64,000 nucleotides of DNA from Brumimicrobium mesophilum. GTDB taxonomy: Bacteria; Bacteroidota; Bacteroidia; Flavobacteriales_D; Crocinitomicaceae. The stretch's first letter is position 1; each line of letters begins with the position of its first letter. Both the position numbers and the translations under genes were made by a program. The stretch lies in contig NZ_PVSS01000018.1 in NCBI RefSeq assembly GCF_003025005.1, forward strand, positions 19,876 to 83,875. The letters are read 5' to 3'. Below the pieces are notes generated by a model that saw only the letters and a list, made by a program, of their open reading frames with translations, was not told where the DNA came from and made no database searches. Positions 43,101-51,405 of this stretch are shown in pieces.

Positions 43101-43365
43101 TCTAGAATGCTAACACATAGATTTTAAAAATGTTGTCGAAGTTAATTTAAATTTCTCGAGACGAACGATGTTTATTTCTTATAACTTTGTTAAACTATTC
43201 AAAATTACCTATTAGGTCTTGAATAGATTCGAAAATCATTACATGTTACCTTCTAAAAAAACTTAGCTCTTTTTTTTATTTATACTATAGTTCAACCCTT
43301 CGAACTCACAACCAATTAAACACAAGCTTTTCACAAAGTTTAAATCCCTAAAAAAGTATAGAAAT

Positions 43366-43524
43366 ATGGATTTAAATAGCTACATATCGCTACTTCAACC
43401 AAGCGAAATAGAGAAAGCTTTGGGTTTAGATTCTTTTATTCTAATTAATTGTTTTGTAAAATTAAAGATTAAACCTAGGGAAAACCCTTGGTTTATATCA
43501 GAACAGCAGCTCTATATTTGTTGA
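43366..43524 (+). CDS. Small hypothetical frame, possible transposase-N-like remnant
   Basis: A 52-codon ATG frame beginning MDLNSYISLLQPSEIEKAL. The opening is faintly reminiscent of N-terminal regions of ISAon1-type transposases in Bacteroidota (a short helix with LLLPEE-like pattern), but the resemblance is weak and from memory. An exact TAACTTTG box lies about 165 nt upstream on the same strand. It may equally be a chance frame. Confidence 0.2.
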   Translation: MDLNSYISLLQPSEIEKALGLDSFILINCFVKLKIKPRENPWFISEQQLYIC

Positions 43525-43575
43525 AGCGATTTAACTAATCAAACCTAACAAATAATCAACCTTCTAAAACACTAA

Positions 43576-43607
43576 GAACCCTTGCTGACAAAATCGGCAA
43601 GGGATTC
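43576..43607. other. Strong hairpin in the 43.1-43.7 kb gap
   Basis: A 10-pair stem with one wobble (43579-43588 with 43594-43603) and a 5-nt loop, extended by three more pairs across a bulged A. No T-run follows on either strand, so it is not a typical intrinsic terminator. Confidence 0.45.
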
Positions 43608-43733
43608 TAACTTTAATAAAAAATAGTTAACAAAATCTCATCAAAAAAAGTGAAAAAGGATTCATTAGACAACTAAATCCTTTTGTCATCGTTAACATAA
43701 AACATAACAATACCTATTCACTTAAAAAAAGGA

Positions 43734-44957
43734 CTAAAGTTTATTTTCTCCACCTACATCATCAATTAATGTAAAGTGAAAGTAAGTTCCAGAATCTATT
43801 ATTTCACGTTCATAGGTTCCATCTAACTGATCGGTAAAGACTTCAATCAATTGAGTTCCGAATGTTTGCTTATCATTCTCTTTCCAAGTACCATCGTCAA
43901 AATATGACAGGCTAAAACTAGTGCCTTCTAGAGGAGTCAATGTTAATTCAATTCGGCCAATACTCTCGAAGGCATGTTTAATCGAATTACTCACTAACTC
44001 ATTAATAATTAAGCCTAAAGGAACCATGTTCTTTGCACTTACACATTTTAAGCTCGAATTTACAGTAAAGGAAATATCTTTATTGACGGCATTAGACTTT
44101 ACAAGATTATTTATTAATGTACTCAGATAATCCTTAACATCTAGATCAATAAGTGATTCTTTTTCATACATTTTTTGATGGATTAAAGACATAGTCATTA
44201 TTCGAGTTATAGCATCTTCAAAGCTTTCTTTCCCCTCTTTTGATATTATTTCCCTTGACTGCATTCTCAACAAACTCACAATTACCTGCATATTATTCTT
44301 TACACGGTGATGAATTTCTTGAAGCAAAACAGTTTTTTCTCTATTCTGAAGTTCAACTATTTGTTTTTCTGAATTCAAATTTTCGTAAGCTTTTGATGCA
44401 TGTTTAAAGGCATATTTATTAATTAAACCATATTGAAACATTACATATCCTATCAAAAACATAGAAACAGCAAACTCAATGGAAAGTAAAAAAAGTGCAT
44501 CAGGTCGAATCGTAAGACTTATATGAGCTGTTCCTGCGAATTGATAATTATAATAAATTCCATAAAAAATGGTATTGACAAGAAGATAAAAGCAACCCCA
44601 AACATTGCCAAGGGTGAAAAATGCGGCTAAAATCAGAACGACCATCCATAATGATTCTTGAAGATGTAATGATTCAGGAACAGAAAATATTGCTGCTCCC
44701 AATACAGTGGAAACAACCAAATAGAGAATTTTAGCAACTAACTTATAGGTTTTTAAATATTTCAAAAAGAAAAGACTTCCAATAGTAAGGACAAATACTA
44801 GGACATAGTATTTGAAAAATCTATCTTGTATGAGGTAGGTAAAAATCATCATAACAAAGCCCACAATAGTAAAAACCAAATTAATACGCCATACAAAATT
44901 AAATTTGGCAGTTTCTTGGAAGCTAGAAAGAATGCTAGTAGGTGTGCGATTACTCAT
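43734..44957 (-). CDS. Membrane sensor histidine kinase (HisKA_2 family)
   Basis: A 407-residue kinase with a polytopic N-terminal sensor of about six membrane helices (roughly 20-180) and no large external domain. A short coiled coil and the kinase core follow. The phosphoacceptor is in VLLQEIHHRVKNNMQ (His216/217). The ATPase domain has LIINELVSNSIKHAF and a shortened G1 box (SYFDDGTW in place of DNGVG). The last part is FGTQLIEVFTDQLDG. No response regulator is adjacent, so its partner is elsewhere. A TATCTTTA on the minus strand about 60 nt upstream is one base from the -7 consensus. Confidence 0.9.
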   Translation of the reverse strand: MSNRTPTSILSSFQETAKFNFVWRINLVFTIVGFVMMIFTYLIQDRFFKYYVLVFVLTIGSLFFLKYLKTYKLVAKILYLVVSTVLGAAIFSVPESLHLQESLWMVVLILAAFFTLGNVWGCFYLLVNTIFYGIYYNYQFAGTAHISLTIRPDALFLLSIEFAVSMFLIGYVMFQYGLINKYAFKHASKAYENLNSEKQIVELQNREKTVLLQEIHHRVKNNMQVIVSLLRMQSREIISKEGKESFEDAITRIMTMSLIHQKMYEKESLIDLDVKDYLSTLINNLVKSNAVNKDISFTVNSSLKCVSAKNMVPLGLIINELVSNSIKHAFESIGRIELTLTPLEGTSFSLSYFDDGTWKENDKQTFGTQLIEVFTDQLDGTYEREIIDSGTYFHFTLIDDVGGENKL

Positions 44958-45145
44958 GATTAATCTGTAAATTTAATGATTAGGTGTTACGAAAAATACT
45001 GATTTCATTCGCTGTAAAGATACATTATTTATACAAAAAAGCATATGGTAGATTTATGAAATTCTTTATTCCAAAATTAGATTGATCATTTTTGAATGCA
45101 AGCTTGAATATGGCGAATTCCCCAAATTTTATACTCTAATTTTCT

Positions 45146-45153
45146 TACATTTG
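45146..45153 (+). promoter_or_regulatory. -7 box of the cystathionine synthase-type gene
   Basis: TACATTTG is an exact TAnnTTTG match 28 nt before the ATG at 45182. No clean -33 box. Confidence 0.55.
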
Positions 45154-45181
45154 TAAGTAAATAAAATTACTGTTTACATTC

Positions 45182-46336
45182 ATGGAAACAAAAAAATATA
45201 AGTTCGGGACAAAAGCAATTCATGCTGGTGTTGAGCCAGATTCTGCGACAGGAGCAATCATGACACCTATTTACCAAACCAGTACATATAAACAAGAAAA
45301 AGTTGGTCAGAACAAAGGTTATGCTTACTCAAGAACTTTAAATCCAACACGACATGCTTTAGAAAACGCATTGGCTGAATTAGAAAATGCCAAATATGGG
45401 GCCTGTTTTGGAAGTGGTTTAGCGGCTATCGATGCAGTATTAAAAATGTTCAATCCTGGTGATGAAATCATTACCACAGATGATCTATATGGGGGTTCTT
45501 ACAGAATATTCACAACTATTTATGCAAAGTTTGGAATCCAGTTCCACTTTATAAAAATGAATGATTTATCTGATTTAGAAAAAAAAATCAATGATAAGAC
45601 AAAGTTAATTTGGATAGAAACGCCATCCAATCCAATGATGAATATAATTGATATAAAAGCAGTTGCTAAAATTGCAAAAAAATCAAATGTAATGCTAGGT
45701 GTAGATAACACCTTTGCTACACCTTATCTCCAAACACCTATAGATTTAGGTGCTGATTTGGTTATGCATTCTGTAACAAAATATTTAGGAGGCCATTCTG
45801 ATGTTGTGATGGGTGCAATAGTAACAGATGACAAAAAGATAGCAGATGAAATCTACCGTATTCAAAATAGCTCAGGAGCTGTTACAGGGCCAATGGATTC
45901 TTTCTTGGTTTTACGCGGAATAAAAACCCTACATTTACGCATGCAAAGGCATTGTGAAAACGGTGAAAAACTGGCTTATTTTCTAAATGATCACCCGAAG
46001 GTAGACAAAGTTTACTGGCCAGGATTTGAAGATCACCCTAACCATGATATTGCGAAAAAACAAATGCTCGGATTTGGAGGAATGATTTCTTTTTCACTAA
46101 AAGGAAACGACATGAAAGACGCCCATTCTATAATGGGAAAATTTAAGGTTTTTACACTTGCAGAATCATTAGGAGGTGTTGAGTCATTAACTTGTCATCC
46201 CGTAACAATGACTCATGGTGCTCTTCCAAAAGAAATTCGTGATGAAGCAGGGATTGTAGATTCACTCATCAGACTGAGTGTTGGCGTGGAAGATGCCGAA
46301 GATTTAATAAACGATTTAAAACAAGCTTTGGCTTAA
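45182..46336 (+). CDS. metB: Cystathionine gamma-synthase / gamma-lyase type PLP enzyme
   Basis: A 384-residue Cys/Met metabolism PLP enzyme acting in transsulfuration. The PLP lysine is Lys200 in SVTKYLGGHSDV, and other marks are AYSRTLNPTRHALENALAELE, FGSGLAAIDAVL, DDLYGGSYRIF, ETPSNPMMNIID and VDNTFATPYLQ. The C-terminal SLGGVESLTCHPVTMTHG and RLSVGVEDAEDLINDL are typical of both synthases and lyases, which cannot be told apart by sequence alone; the symbol is approximate. It starts a run with a KtrA-like protein (9-nt gap) and an SDR (4-nt overlap). Confidence 0.92.
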   Translation: METKKYKFGTKAIHAGVEPDSATGAIMTPIYQTSTYKQEKVGQNKGYAYSRTLNPTRHALENALAELENAKYGACFGSGLAAIDAVLKMFNPGDEIITTDDLYGGSYRIFTTIYAKFGIQFHFIKMNDLSDLEKKINDKTKLIWIETPSNPMMNIIDIKAVAKIAKKSNVMLGVDNTFATPYLQTPIDLGADLVMHSVTKYLGGHSDVVMGAIVTDDKKIADEIYRIQNSSGAVTGPMDSFLVLRGIKTLHLRMQRHCENGEKLAYFLNDHPKVDKVYWPGFEDHPNHDIAKKQMLGFGGMISFSLKGNDMKDAHSIMGKFKVFTLAESLGGVESLTCHPVTMTHGALPKEIRDEAGIVDSLIRLSVGVEDAEDLINDLKQALA

Positions 46337-46345
46337 AAAATAAAG

Positions 46346-47044
46346 ATGGGATTTAACAAATTTGCAGTGATTGGAGTTGGGAAATATGGTTCAAATATTG
46401 CCCGTCGACTTGCCGAAAAAGGAGCACAAGTTTTTGCTTTCGACAACAATGAAGAAAAAATTGAAAATATCAAAGATGATGTTGCATTTGCGGTTACATT
46501 AAACAGTACAGACTTTAAGGTTCTAACCTCTCAAAAATTGGAGGAAATGGATGCTGCAGTAGTAGCTATTGGAGAAAATTTTGAAGCAACTGTTTTAACT
46601 GCTGTTCACCTTATGGATTTAGGGGTAAAGAGAATTATTGCAAGGGCTAACGGAGCAGATCAGAGGTTAATTTTGGAGAAAATTGGGATTAAGGAAATCT
46701 TAACTCCAGAAGATGAGGTAGCTTTCGTTATTAGAGAGAAATTGTTAAATCCGTCTATTTTATCTTTTCTTCAATTGTCGGAGGAATATGAAATTGCTGA
46801 AATTAAACCTCCAAAAGGAGTACTCAACAGAACAATTCAAGATATTGATTTTAGAAATAAATATCAATTGACATTAGTAACTATGAGGCGCGAATATGAC
46901 ATAAAAAAGAAAGGTCAGTACGAAGTAGAGCAACACGTAATTGGTGTACCAAAAGGCGATACCGTTATTGAATCACGTGATACTTTAGTTGTTTTCGGAA
47001 CTGCAAAACATGTTCAGCGCTTTATTGACGTAAACGAATCATGA
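46346..47044 (+). CDS. TrkA/KtrA-like potassium channel regulatory protein (RCK)
   Basis: A 232-residue cytosolic RCK protein. The N-terminal Rossmann fold (FAVIGVGKYGSNIARRLAEKG, acidic FAFDNNEEKIE) binds nucleotide, and a TrkA-C domain lies at about 150-230 (EYEIAEIKPPKGVLNRTIQDIDF). Such proteins gate KtrB/TrkH K+ translocators in response to ATP/ADP or cyclic-di-AMP. No membrane translocator gene is adjacent, so the partner is encoded elsewhere. It starts 9 nt after the metB-type gene and its stop overlaps the SDR start by four bases (ATGA). Confidence 0.9.
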   Translation: MGFNKFAVIGVGKYGSNIARRLAEKGAQVFAFDNNEEKIENIKDDVAFAVTLNSTDFKVLTSQKLEEMDAAVVAIGENFEATVLTAVHLMDLGVKRIIARANGADQRLILEKIGIKEILTPEDEVAFVIREKLLNPSILSFLQLSEEYEIAEIKPPKGVLNRTIQDIDFRNKYQLTLVTMRREYDIKKKGQYEVEQHVIGVPKGDTVIESRDTLVVFGTAKHVQRFIDVNES

Positions 47045-47748
47045 TAAATATTATAACAGGAACATCATCGGGAATAGGAAAAGCCTTGGCCCATTTTTAC
47101 TTAGAAAAAGGTGAGAAAGTAATCGGAATTTCGAGAAGTAATTCCATTATTGACGATAATTTCAAACATGTAGCGTGCGATTTATCAGACAAGCATCAGC
47201 TACATGAGTTATCACTTTTAGATTATGTGTCGCAAGAAAATTATCCAATTCGCTTAATCAACAACGCAGGAATTATTGGCGACATTAAAAGATCACATGA
47301 GTTAACATTAACGCATTATGTGGATATGACAATGGTAAACCTTGTAGCACCACAATATCTTTGCAGCTATGTATTGTCATCTTTTGGGTTTGATAATGTG
47401 GATGCAATAATCAACATTTCTTCTGGTGCAGGACAACGTCCAATTCCATCTTGGGGATCTTATTGTGCTACGAAAGCGGGTATGGATATATTTGCAGAAA
47501 CTTTGAATCTAGAGATTAAAGAGTTAGGAAAATCGACAAAGGTCTTTAATATTGCTCCTGGAGTGGTAGATACCAATATGCAAGTTAGCATTCGAAACAG
47601 TGGCGCTAAGAATTTTTCCAGTCACCAGAATTTTGTGGACCTAAAGGAAAACGATGAATTGAGAAGCCCTGAAGAAGTAGCGGTTTTAATTGATAGATTT
47701 TTAGGTTTGGAACATCCGGAAGAAGAAGGGGTGGTTTTTAGGGTTTAA
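47041..47748 (+). CDS. SDR family oxidoreductase
   Basis: A 235-residue short-chain dehydrogenase/reductase. Classical motifs: TGTSSGIG (cofactor glycine loop), NNAG at the end of strand 4, and the catalytic Ser (INISSGAG) with Tyr-x3-Lys (YCATK). The conserved proline-glycine region reads NIAPGVVDTNMQ. The Arg at ISRS suggests NADP preference. In overall length and pattern it resembles benzil reductase/YueD-type SDRs, but the substrate is open. Its ATG overlaps the KtrA-like stop by four bases. The C-terminus (EEEGVVFRV) is normal. Confidence 0.9.
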   Translation: MINIITGTSSGIGKALAHFYLEKGEKVIGISRSNSIIDDNFKHVACDLSDKHQLHELSLLDYVSQENYPIRLINNAGIIGDIKRSHELTLTHYVDMTMVNLVAPQYLCSYVLSSFGFDNVDAIINISSGAGQRPIPSWGSYCATKAGMDIFAETLNLEIKELGKSTKVFNIAPGVVDTNMQVSIRNSGAKNFSSHQNFVDLKENDELRSPEEVAVLIDRFLGLEHPEEEGVVFRV

Positions 47749-47773
47749 TTGTTAATGGTTCGACAAATGTGGT

Positions 47774-47898
47774 AATTACGAATTGTTGTGTTCTGGACTC
47801 CCTTTTTGGAGAGGAATCAAGGGAGAGGGCATCCATAATGTAAGTGTAGAATAGCTATGTAATTCATCAATTTTCGGCTATTACAAAAATTCGTAATT
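47774..47898. repeat. Inverted-repeat-flanked intergenic element
   Basis: AATTACGAATT (47774-47784) is exactly inverted at 47888-47898 (AATTCGTAATT). Between them lies a CTCCCTT/AAGGGAG hairpin (47798-47804 with 47819-47825). The element fills almost the whole gap between two convergent genes, and a related TAATTACGAA hairpin occurs at 57047-57080. It looks like a small dispersed repeat, possibly also acting as terminator. Confidence 0.5.
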
Positions 47899-47900
47899 CA

Positions 47901-48905
47901 TTATTTTGTAATTGAATAATCAAAACCTATTCGTTTGATTGGTGTTTTCATTAAAGAATCTTCTTCGTTGAAAAAAGTAATTGATTTTGGCAGTGAATTA
48001 TTGTAGTGAATTTTAGCATATTCAGCGTGAAGAAATTCATTACTCGAAGTGACTAAACTGTCATTCATTTCTATTAACATCCCCTCATTATCATAGTGGT
48101 ATGATCTTTTAGTAATAAAGTCTTTGCTATAAAAGTACTGATTTTTCAAAGCATTACTAACATAATATTCACGGGTTTGCTTCATCGTTTTTTCAACTAA
48201 ATTTTTCACTGAAAAAGATGAACTATAATTAGTTGGAGAACCAAAATAGAAAATATTATTCTTTTCAGATTTTAAATTTTGATCGATGTAGGAAACGTTC
48301 CAATTGGCACTATCAAGAATAAAATAATGTGCTATACCATTTTTATTACTTTTATCAATATATGTGATTAAGTCACTGTTTGATTCTTGCAAAACTAACC
48401 GATGGTATTGCTGTAATTCTTGTAGAGTGGTAAGTAATGAAATCATACTTTTCTCACGGTATTTTACATTACTCGAAATAGCTGGAGTTGAATACCCCAA
48501 TGAGTCTGTAGTAAATTTGTAACTAAAAATATGTTGAGCAAGTAGAATTCCATTAATATAATCCGACAATTCAACTTTATCCACACTCCCAAATTTACCG
48601 AATTGAATTTCCACCGTTCTATGGGGTAAAGTGTCAGTCATATTGAGAATGCTGTCTGTAAAATTGAAATTTGTAAATCCTATAAAAACACTTTCAATAT
48701 TATTGGAATCAATTAATTCTTTAGAAAACCATGTTGGAAAACTCATGTTTTTCCAACCTTGAGCATTCATTACACTCCAATCTAAAATTTGCTTTTTAAA
48801 AGGTGGTTCAATTTTATCATTGACTATTTTAACCTGTTCTTGATCAGAACACGAAACTATAAAAGCGCACGAAATAAGCAACAAACATATTGACCGAAAC
48901 TTCAT
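47901..48905 (-). CDS. Lipoprotein of unknown function
   Basis: A 334-residue lipoprotein with signal peptide and lipobox IVSC (Cys19, then SDQEQ). The mature part is polar, rich in Ser, Asn and aromatic residues, with no family I recognise. Repeated phrases about residues in the style DNEGMLIEMNDSLVTSSNEF and KIHYNNSLPKSITFFNEE hint at a curved beta-sheet as in MORN or TolB-like proteins; this is only an impression. Its start overlaps the stop of the beta-CASP nuclease gene by four bases (ATGA), so it is translationally coupled to it. Confidence 0.75.
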   Translation of the reverse strand: MKFRSICLLLISCAFIVSCSDQEQVKIVNDKIEPPFKKQILDWSVMNAQGWKNMSFPTWFSKELIDSNNIESVFIGFTNFNFTDSILNMTDTLPHRTVEIQFGKFGSVDKVELSDYINGILLAQHIFSYKFTTDSLGYSTPAISSNVKYREKSMISLLTTLQELQQYHRLVLQESNSDLITYIDKSNKNGIAHYFILDSANWNVSYIDQNLKSEKNNIFYFGSPTNYSSSFSVKNLVEKTMKQTREYYVSNALKNQYFYSKDFITKRSYHYDNEGMLIEMNDSLVTSSNEFLHAEYAKIHYNNSLPKSITFFNEEDSLMKTPIKRIGFDYSITK

Positions 48906-50305
48906 GTTTCAAAGGTCATGTTTTTATCAGGAATAACAACATTATTGTAGCCATTTTCTTTTAAAAGACCTTTAAATTTTTGAGCCACTTCTTCTTCACC
49001 ATGTACTAAGAATAAGCGTTTTACTTTACCTGAGTTGTTATTTGAGAGGTAACGCATTATTTCATTGTAATCTGCATGCGCGCTTAAGGATTTGATGTAA
49101 TTTATTTCAGCTTCTACATTTCTGTCATCTCCAAAGATGGTCACCATTTTATCTCCTCTTTGCAATCTACCGGCCAAAGAATTGGGTTCAGCATATCCAA
49201 CAAAAAGAATAGTGTTTTTAGCTTGTTCCAATGCATGATAAATATGGTGTTTTACCCTTCCGGCATCTGCCATTCCTGAAGCGGAAATAACAATACAGGG
49301 TTCATCCAAAGTGTTAATTCTACGGGAGTATTTTTGTTCTTTTACATAAATTAATTTCCTAAATCCAAAAGGGTCATGACGTGTTCCTTTTTTAAAGCGA
49401 GAAACTTCTCGATTCAACAGATGTGAATATCTGCGCATGATATCTGTTGCGTCAATTGCAAGTGGACTATCTACAAAAATTTTAACATCAGGAAGCAAAC
49501 CATACAAATCCAGTTTATTTAATGCAAAAACAAGCTCTTGTGTTCGTCCTAAACTGAAGGCAGGAATAATTAATTTCCCTTTCTTTTCTTGCAAAGTATG
49601 TAATACCGCATTCAATAATCCTTGCTCAGCATCGATAGTATTGTCATGCAAACGATCTCCGTATGTTGATTCACAAATCACATAATCAGCTTGCGGTGGA
49701 AGTTCTGGGTTACGCATCAAAGTAGCATTATATCTACCAATATCTGCGGTGTAAAGCAAGGTGTGTTTTTCGCTAATTTCGTCAATATCAAGATAAATTG
49801 CTGCACTTCCCAAAATGTGTCCATTGGGAATAAAAGTAGCTTTAATTCCAGCAGCAATCGAAATTGGCTCATTTTCTTTAACAATTACAAACTGCTGTAA
49901 AGCTTGTTCAACATCAAGAAAACTATAGAGTGGATCGTAAGCATCATTCTCACTTCTTTGATGTCTTTTGTTGGAATAGCGCACATCTGCTTCTTGAATG
50001 AAAGCACTATCTCGCAACATAATTTCACACAAAGCATGAGTAGCTTCCGTACAGAAAATTTTACCTTCAAAACCGTCTTTTACAAATTTCGGAATCAATC
50101 CAGAATGATCGATATGAGCATGAGAAAGTAAAATTGCAGAGACTGACAAGGGCTCTTCGAATTCTTCAGAATTCAAAGTGTGGGTATCTTTTCCCATTCC
50201 TTGATACATTCCACAATCTAACATCACTTTGGTATTGTCCCACAATTGAACAATGTGTTTACTCCCTGTCACTGTTTTGGCGGCTCCTGCAAATGTGATC
50301 TTCAT
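48902..50305 (-). CDS. Beta-CASP metallo-beta-lactamase-fold RNase-like protein
   Basis: A 467-residue cytosolic metallo-hydrolase. The zinc motif HAHIDHSG (HxHxDH) is at about residue 61, with NGHILGSAA as the next His and TADIG as the bridging Asp. The beta-CASP signatures are PAFSLGRTQELV (motif A region), ISASGMADAGRVKHH, and the final HADYNEIMRY and LVHGEEEVAQKF. Members process or degrade RNA (CPSF-73 / YciF / archaeal aCPSF-like). The N-terminus MKITFAGAAKTVTGSKH is typical of the MBL RNA-specificity group. The first gene of a two-gene unit with the lipoprotein. Confidence 0.92.
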   Translation of the reverse strand: MKITFAGAAKTVTGSKHIVQLWDNTKVMLDCGMYQGMGKDTHTLNSEEFEEPLSVSAILLSHAHIDHSGLIPKFVKDGFEGKIFCTEATHALCEIMLRDSAFIQEADVRYSNKRHQRSENDAYDPLYSFLDVEQALQQFVIVKENEPISIAAGIKATFIPNGHILGSAAIYLDIDEISEKHTLLYTADIGRYNATLMRNPELPPQADYVICESTYGDRLHDNTIDAEQGLLNAVLHTLQEKKGKLIIPAFSLGRTQELVFALNKLDLYGLLPDVKIFVDSPLAIDATDIMRRYSHLLNREVSRFKKGTRHDPFGFRKLIYVKEQKYSRRINTLDEPCIVISASGMADAGRVKHHIYHALEQAKNTILFVGYAEPNSLAGRLQRGDKMVTIFGDDRNVEAEINYIKSLSAHADYNEIMRYLSNNNSGKVKRLFLVHGEEEVAQKFKGLLKENGYNNVVIPDKNMTFET

Positions 50306-50433
50306 TTTAGCGTAGTTTTAAGTTTCCTAATTCTAAATGTAAGATTTTTGAAGGATTAAATGAAGGGTTTGTGATTTAAAATAACTTTAAAAAAAGCATG
50401 ATCAACACTTATTTAAAGGTCAATTAGGTCAAC

Positions 50434-50464
50434 AAAAAAAGTGCAGCTTTTTCAAACTACACTT
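50434..50464 (-). terminator. Rho-independent terminator after the plug-only gene
   Basis: An 8-position stem with one mismatch (50439-50446 with 50457-50464); on the minus strand it is followed by six or seven T residues. Confidence 0.65.
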
Positions 50465-50486
50465 CTTGTTATTTCAGCTAGATTTT

Positions 50487-51218
50487 CTAAAAATTAGCAG
50501 CGCTTTCTTTAATTTTTGCTGCTCTCCATAGGTCATAATAACTTTTAGTTTCCATGATGATCACACCACCGGTTGTATCTCCATATTTTGCTGGAATAGC
50601 ACTTGAGTAAACTGTTACTCCCCCGATAGCAGAACTAGGAATAGATTGAACTTCATTCATTTTTACGCCGTCGATATAATGTATTAAATCATTTCCCCTA
50701 GACCCTCGAATCATCATTTGACCATCTGCATCTATTTTAATGTCTGAGTTATTACTTAAAATAAGTGCTTTCAAGTCCATTTTTACTGCACTTTGTTCGA
50801 TATCTATTGCGCTAATTCTGTTCTGCCCGAAATCAAAACTTATCAGTGGGTCAACATATTCCGTGACTGTAAATTCATCTAATTCATTTACAACTTCATA
50901 GAAATTTATTCTTCCTAAATTTTCAATTCCATCTGTAACTACTTTCGCCAAAATGGTTTGAGATAGCGAATCAGTATTGTATGAAACTTTCAAAACATAA
51001 ACTCCTGTCGGAATTGAATTAATTTTGAACCTTCCACTTTCATCCGTCATTGCTCCATAATTGCTTCCCCCTCTTTCAACCCATACCTTGGCAAACATTG
51101 CGGGTGTTTCTTTTTCAGGATTTTCGAATAGTTGTCCTTGAATATCTCCAAATGAACCTTGTCCCATTGCAAAGTTTACAAAAAACAGTGCTGCTATTAA
51201 TTTAATTGTTGTTTTCAT
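50487..51218 (-). CDS. Carboxypeptidase-like regulatory domain + TonB plug domain, no barrel
   Basis: A 243-residue exported protein. The signal peptide is about 1-19 (ending NFAMGQ). A carboxypeptidase-D-regulatory-like domain (about 23-105; GDIQGQLFENPEKETPAMFAKVWV, ESGRFKINSIPTGVYVLKVSY) is followed by a TonB-receptor plug domain (about 115-228). The latter shows the plug-specific pattern MMIRGSRGNDLIHYIDGVKMNEVQSIPSSAIGGVTVYSSAIPAKYGDTTGGVIIMETK. Receptors of this sort normally continue with a 22-strand barrel of about 500-700 residues; here the protein stops and a terminator follows. No barrel frame lies downstream, so it is not a simple frameshift. It probably works as a separate periplasmic or outer-membrane-associated plug. 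Confidence 0.88.
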   Translation of the reverse strand: MKTTIKLIAALFFVNFAMGQGSFGDIQGQLFENPEKETPAMFAKVWVERGGSNYGAMTDESGRFKINSIPTGVYVLKVSYNTDSLSQTILAKVVTDGIENLGRINFYEVVNELDEFTVTEYVDPLISFDFGQNRISAIDIEQSAVKMDLKALILSNNSDIKIDADGQMMIRGSRGNDLIHYIDGVKMNEVQSIPSSAIGGVTVYSSAIPAKYGDTTGGVIIMETKSYYDLWRAAKIKESAANF

Positions 51219-51332
51219 CTTGTCTATATTTTAATTCAATATTAAGATGCAGGATGAATTGCGATTCCATAAATTATTTCGGAAAATATTTTCATTTGAT
51301 TAAAATGAAGTATTAATACTAAAGTGAATTCC

Positions 51333-51370
51333 AAAAAAAAATGAGGCTATCTAATAGACAGCCTCATTTT
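51333..51370 (-). terminator. Rho-independent terminator after the SPFH gene
   Basis: A 10-pair stem (51339-51348 with 51360-51369) plus inner pairs; on the minus strand a run of at least eight T residues follows. Confidence 0.9.
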
Positions 51371-51405
51371 AAATACATTAATATATATTTTTATTCTTCA
51401 CCTCG

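Larger units (their letters stand above)
43101..43733. other. Long intergenic region with hairpins and a small orphan frame
   Basis: A 633-base gap, the largest in the window. It contains a plus-strand TAACTTTG box (43192-43199), a 52-codon frame (43366-43524), an imperfect hairpin inside that frame (about 43471-43494) and a strong hairpin (43576-43607). The rest is AT-rich. The content could be the decayed end of a mobile element or a small RNA locus; neither is certain. Confidence 0.45.
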
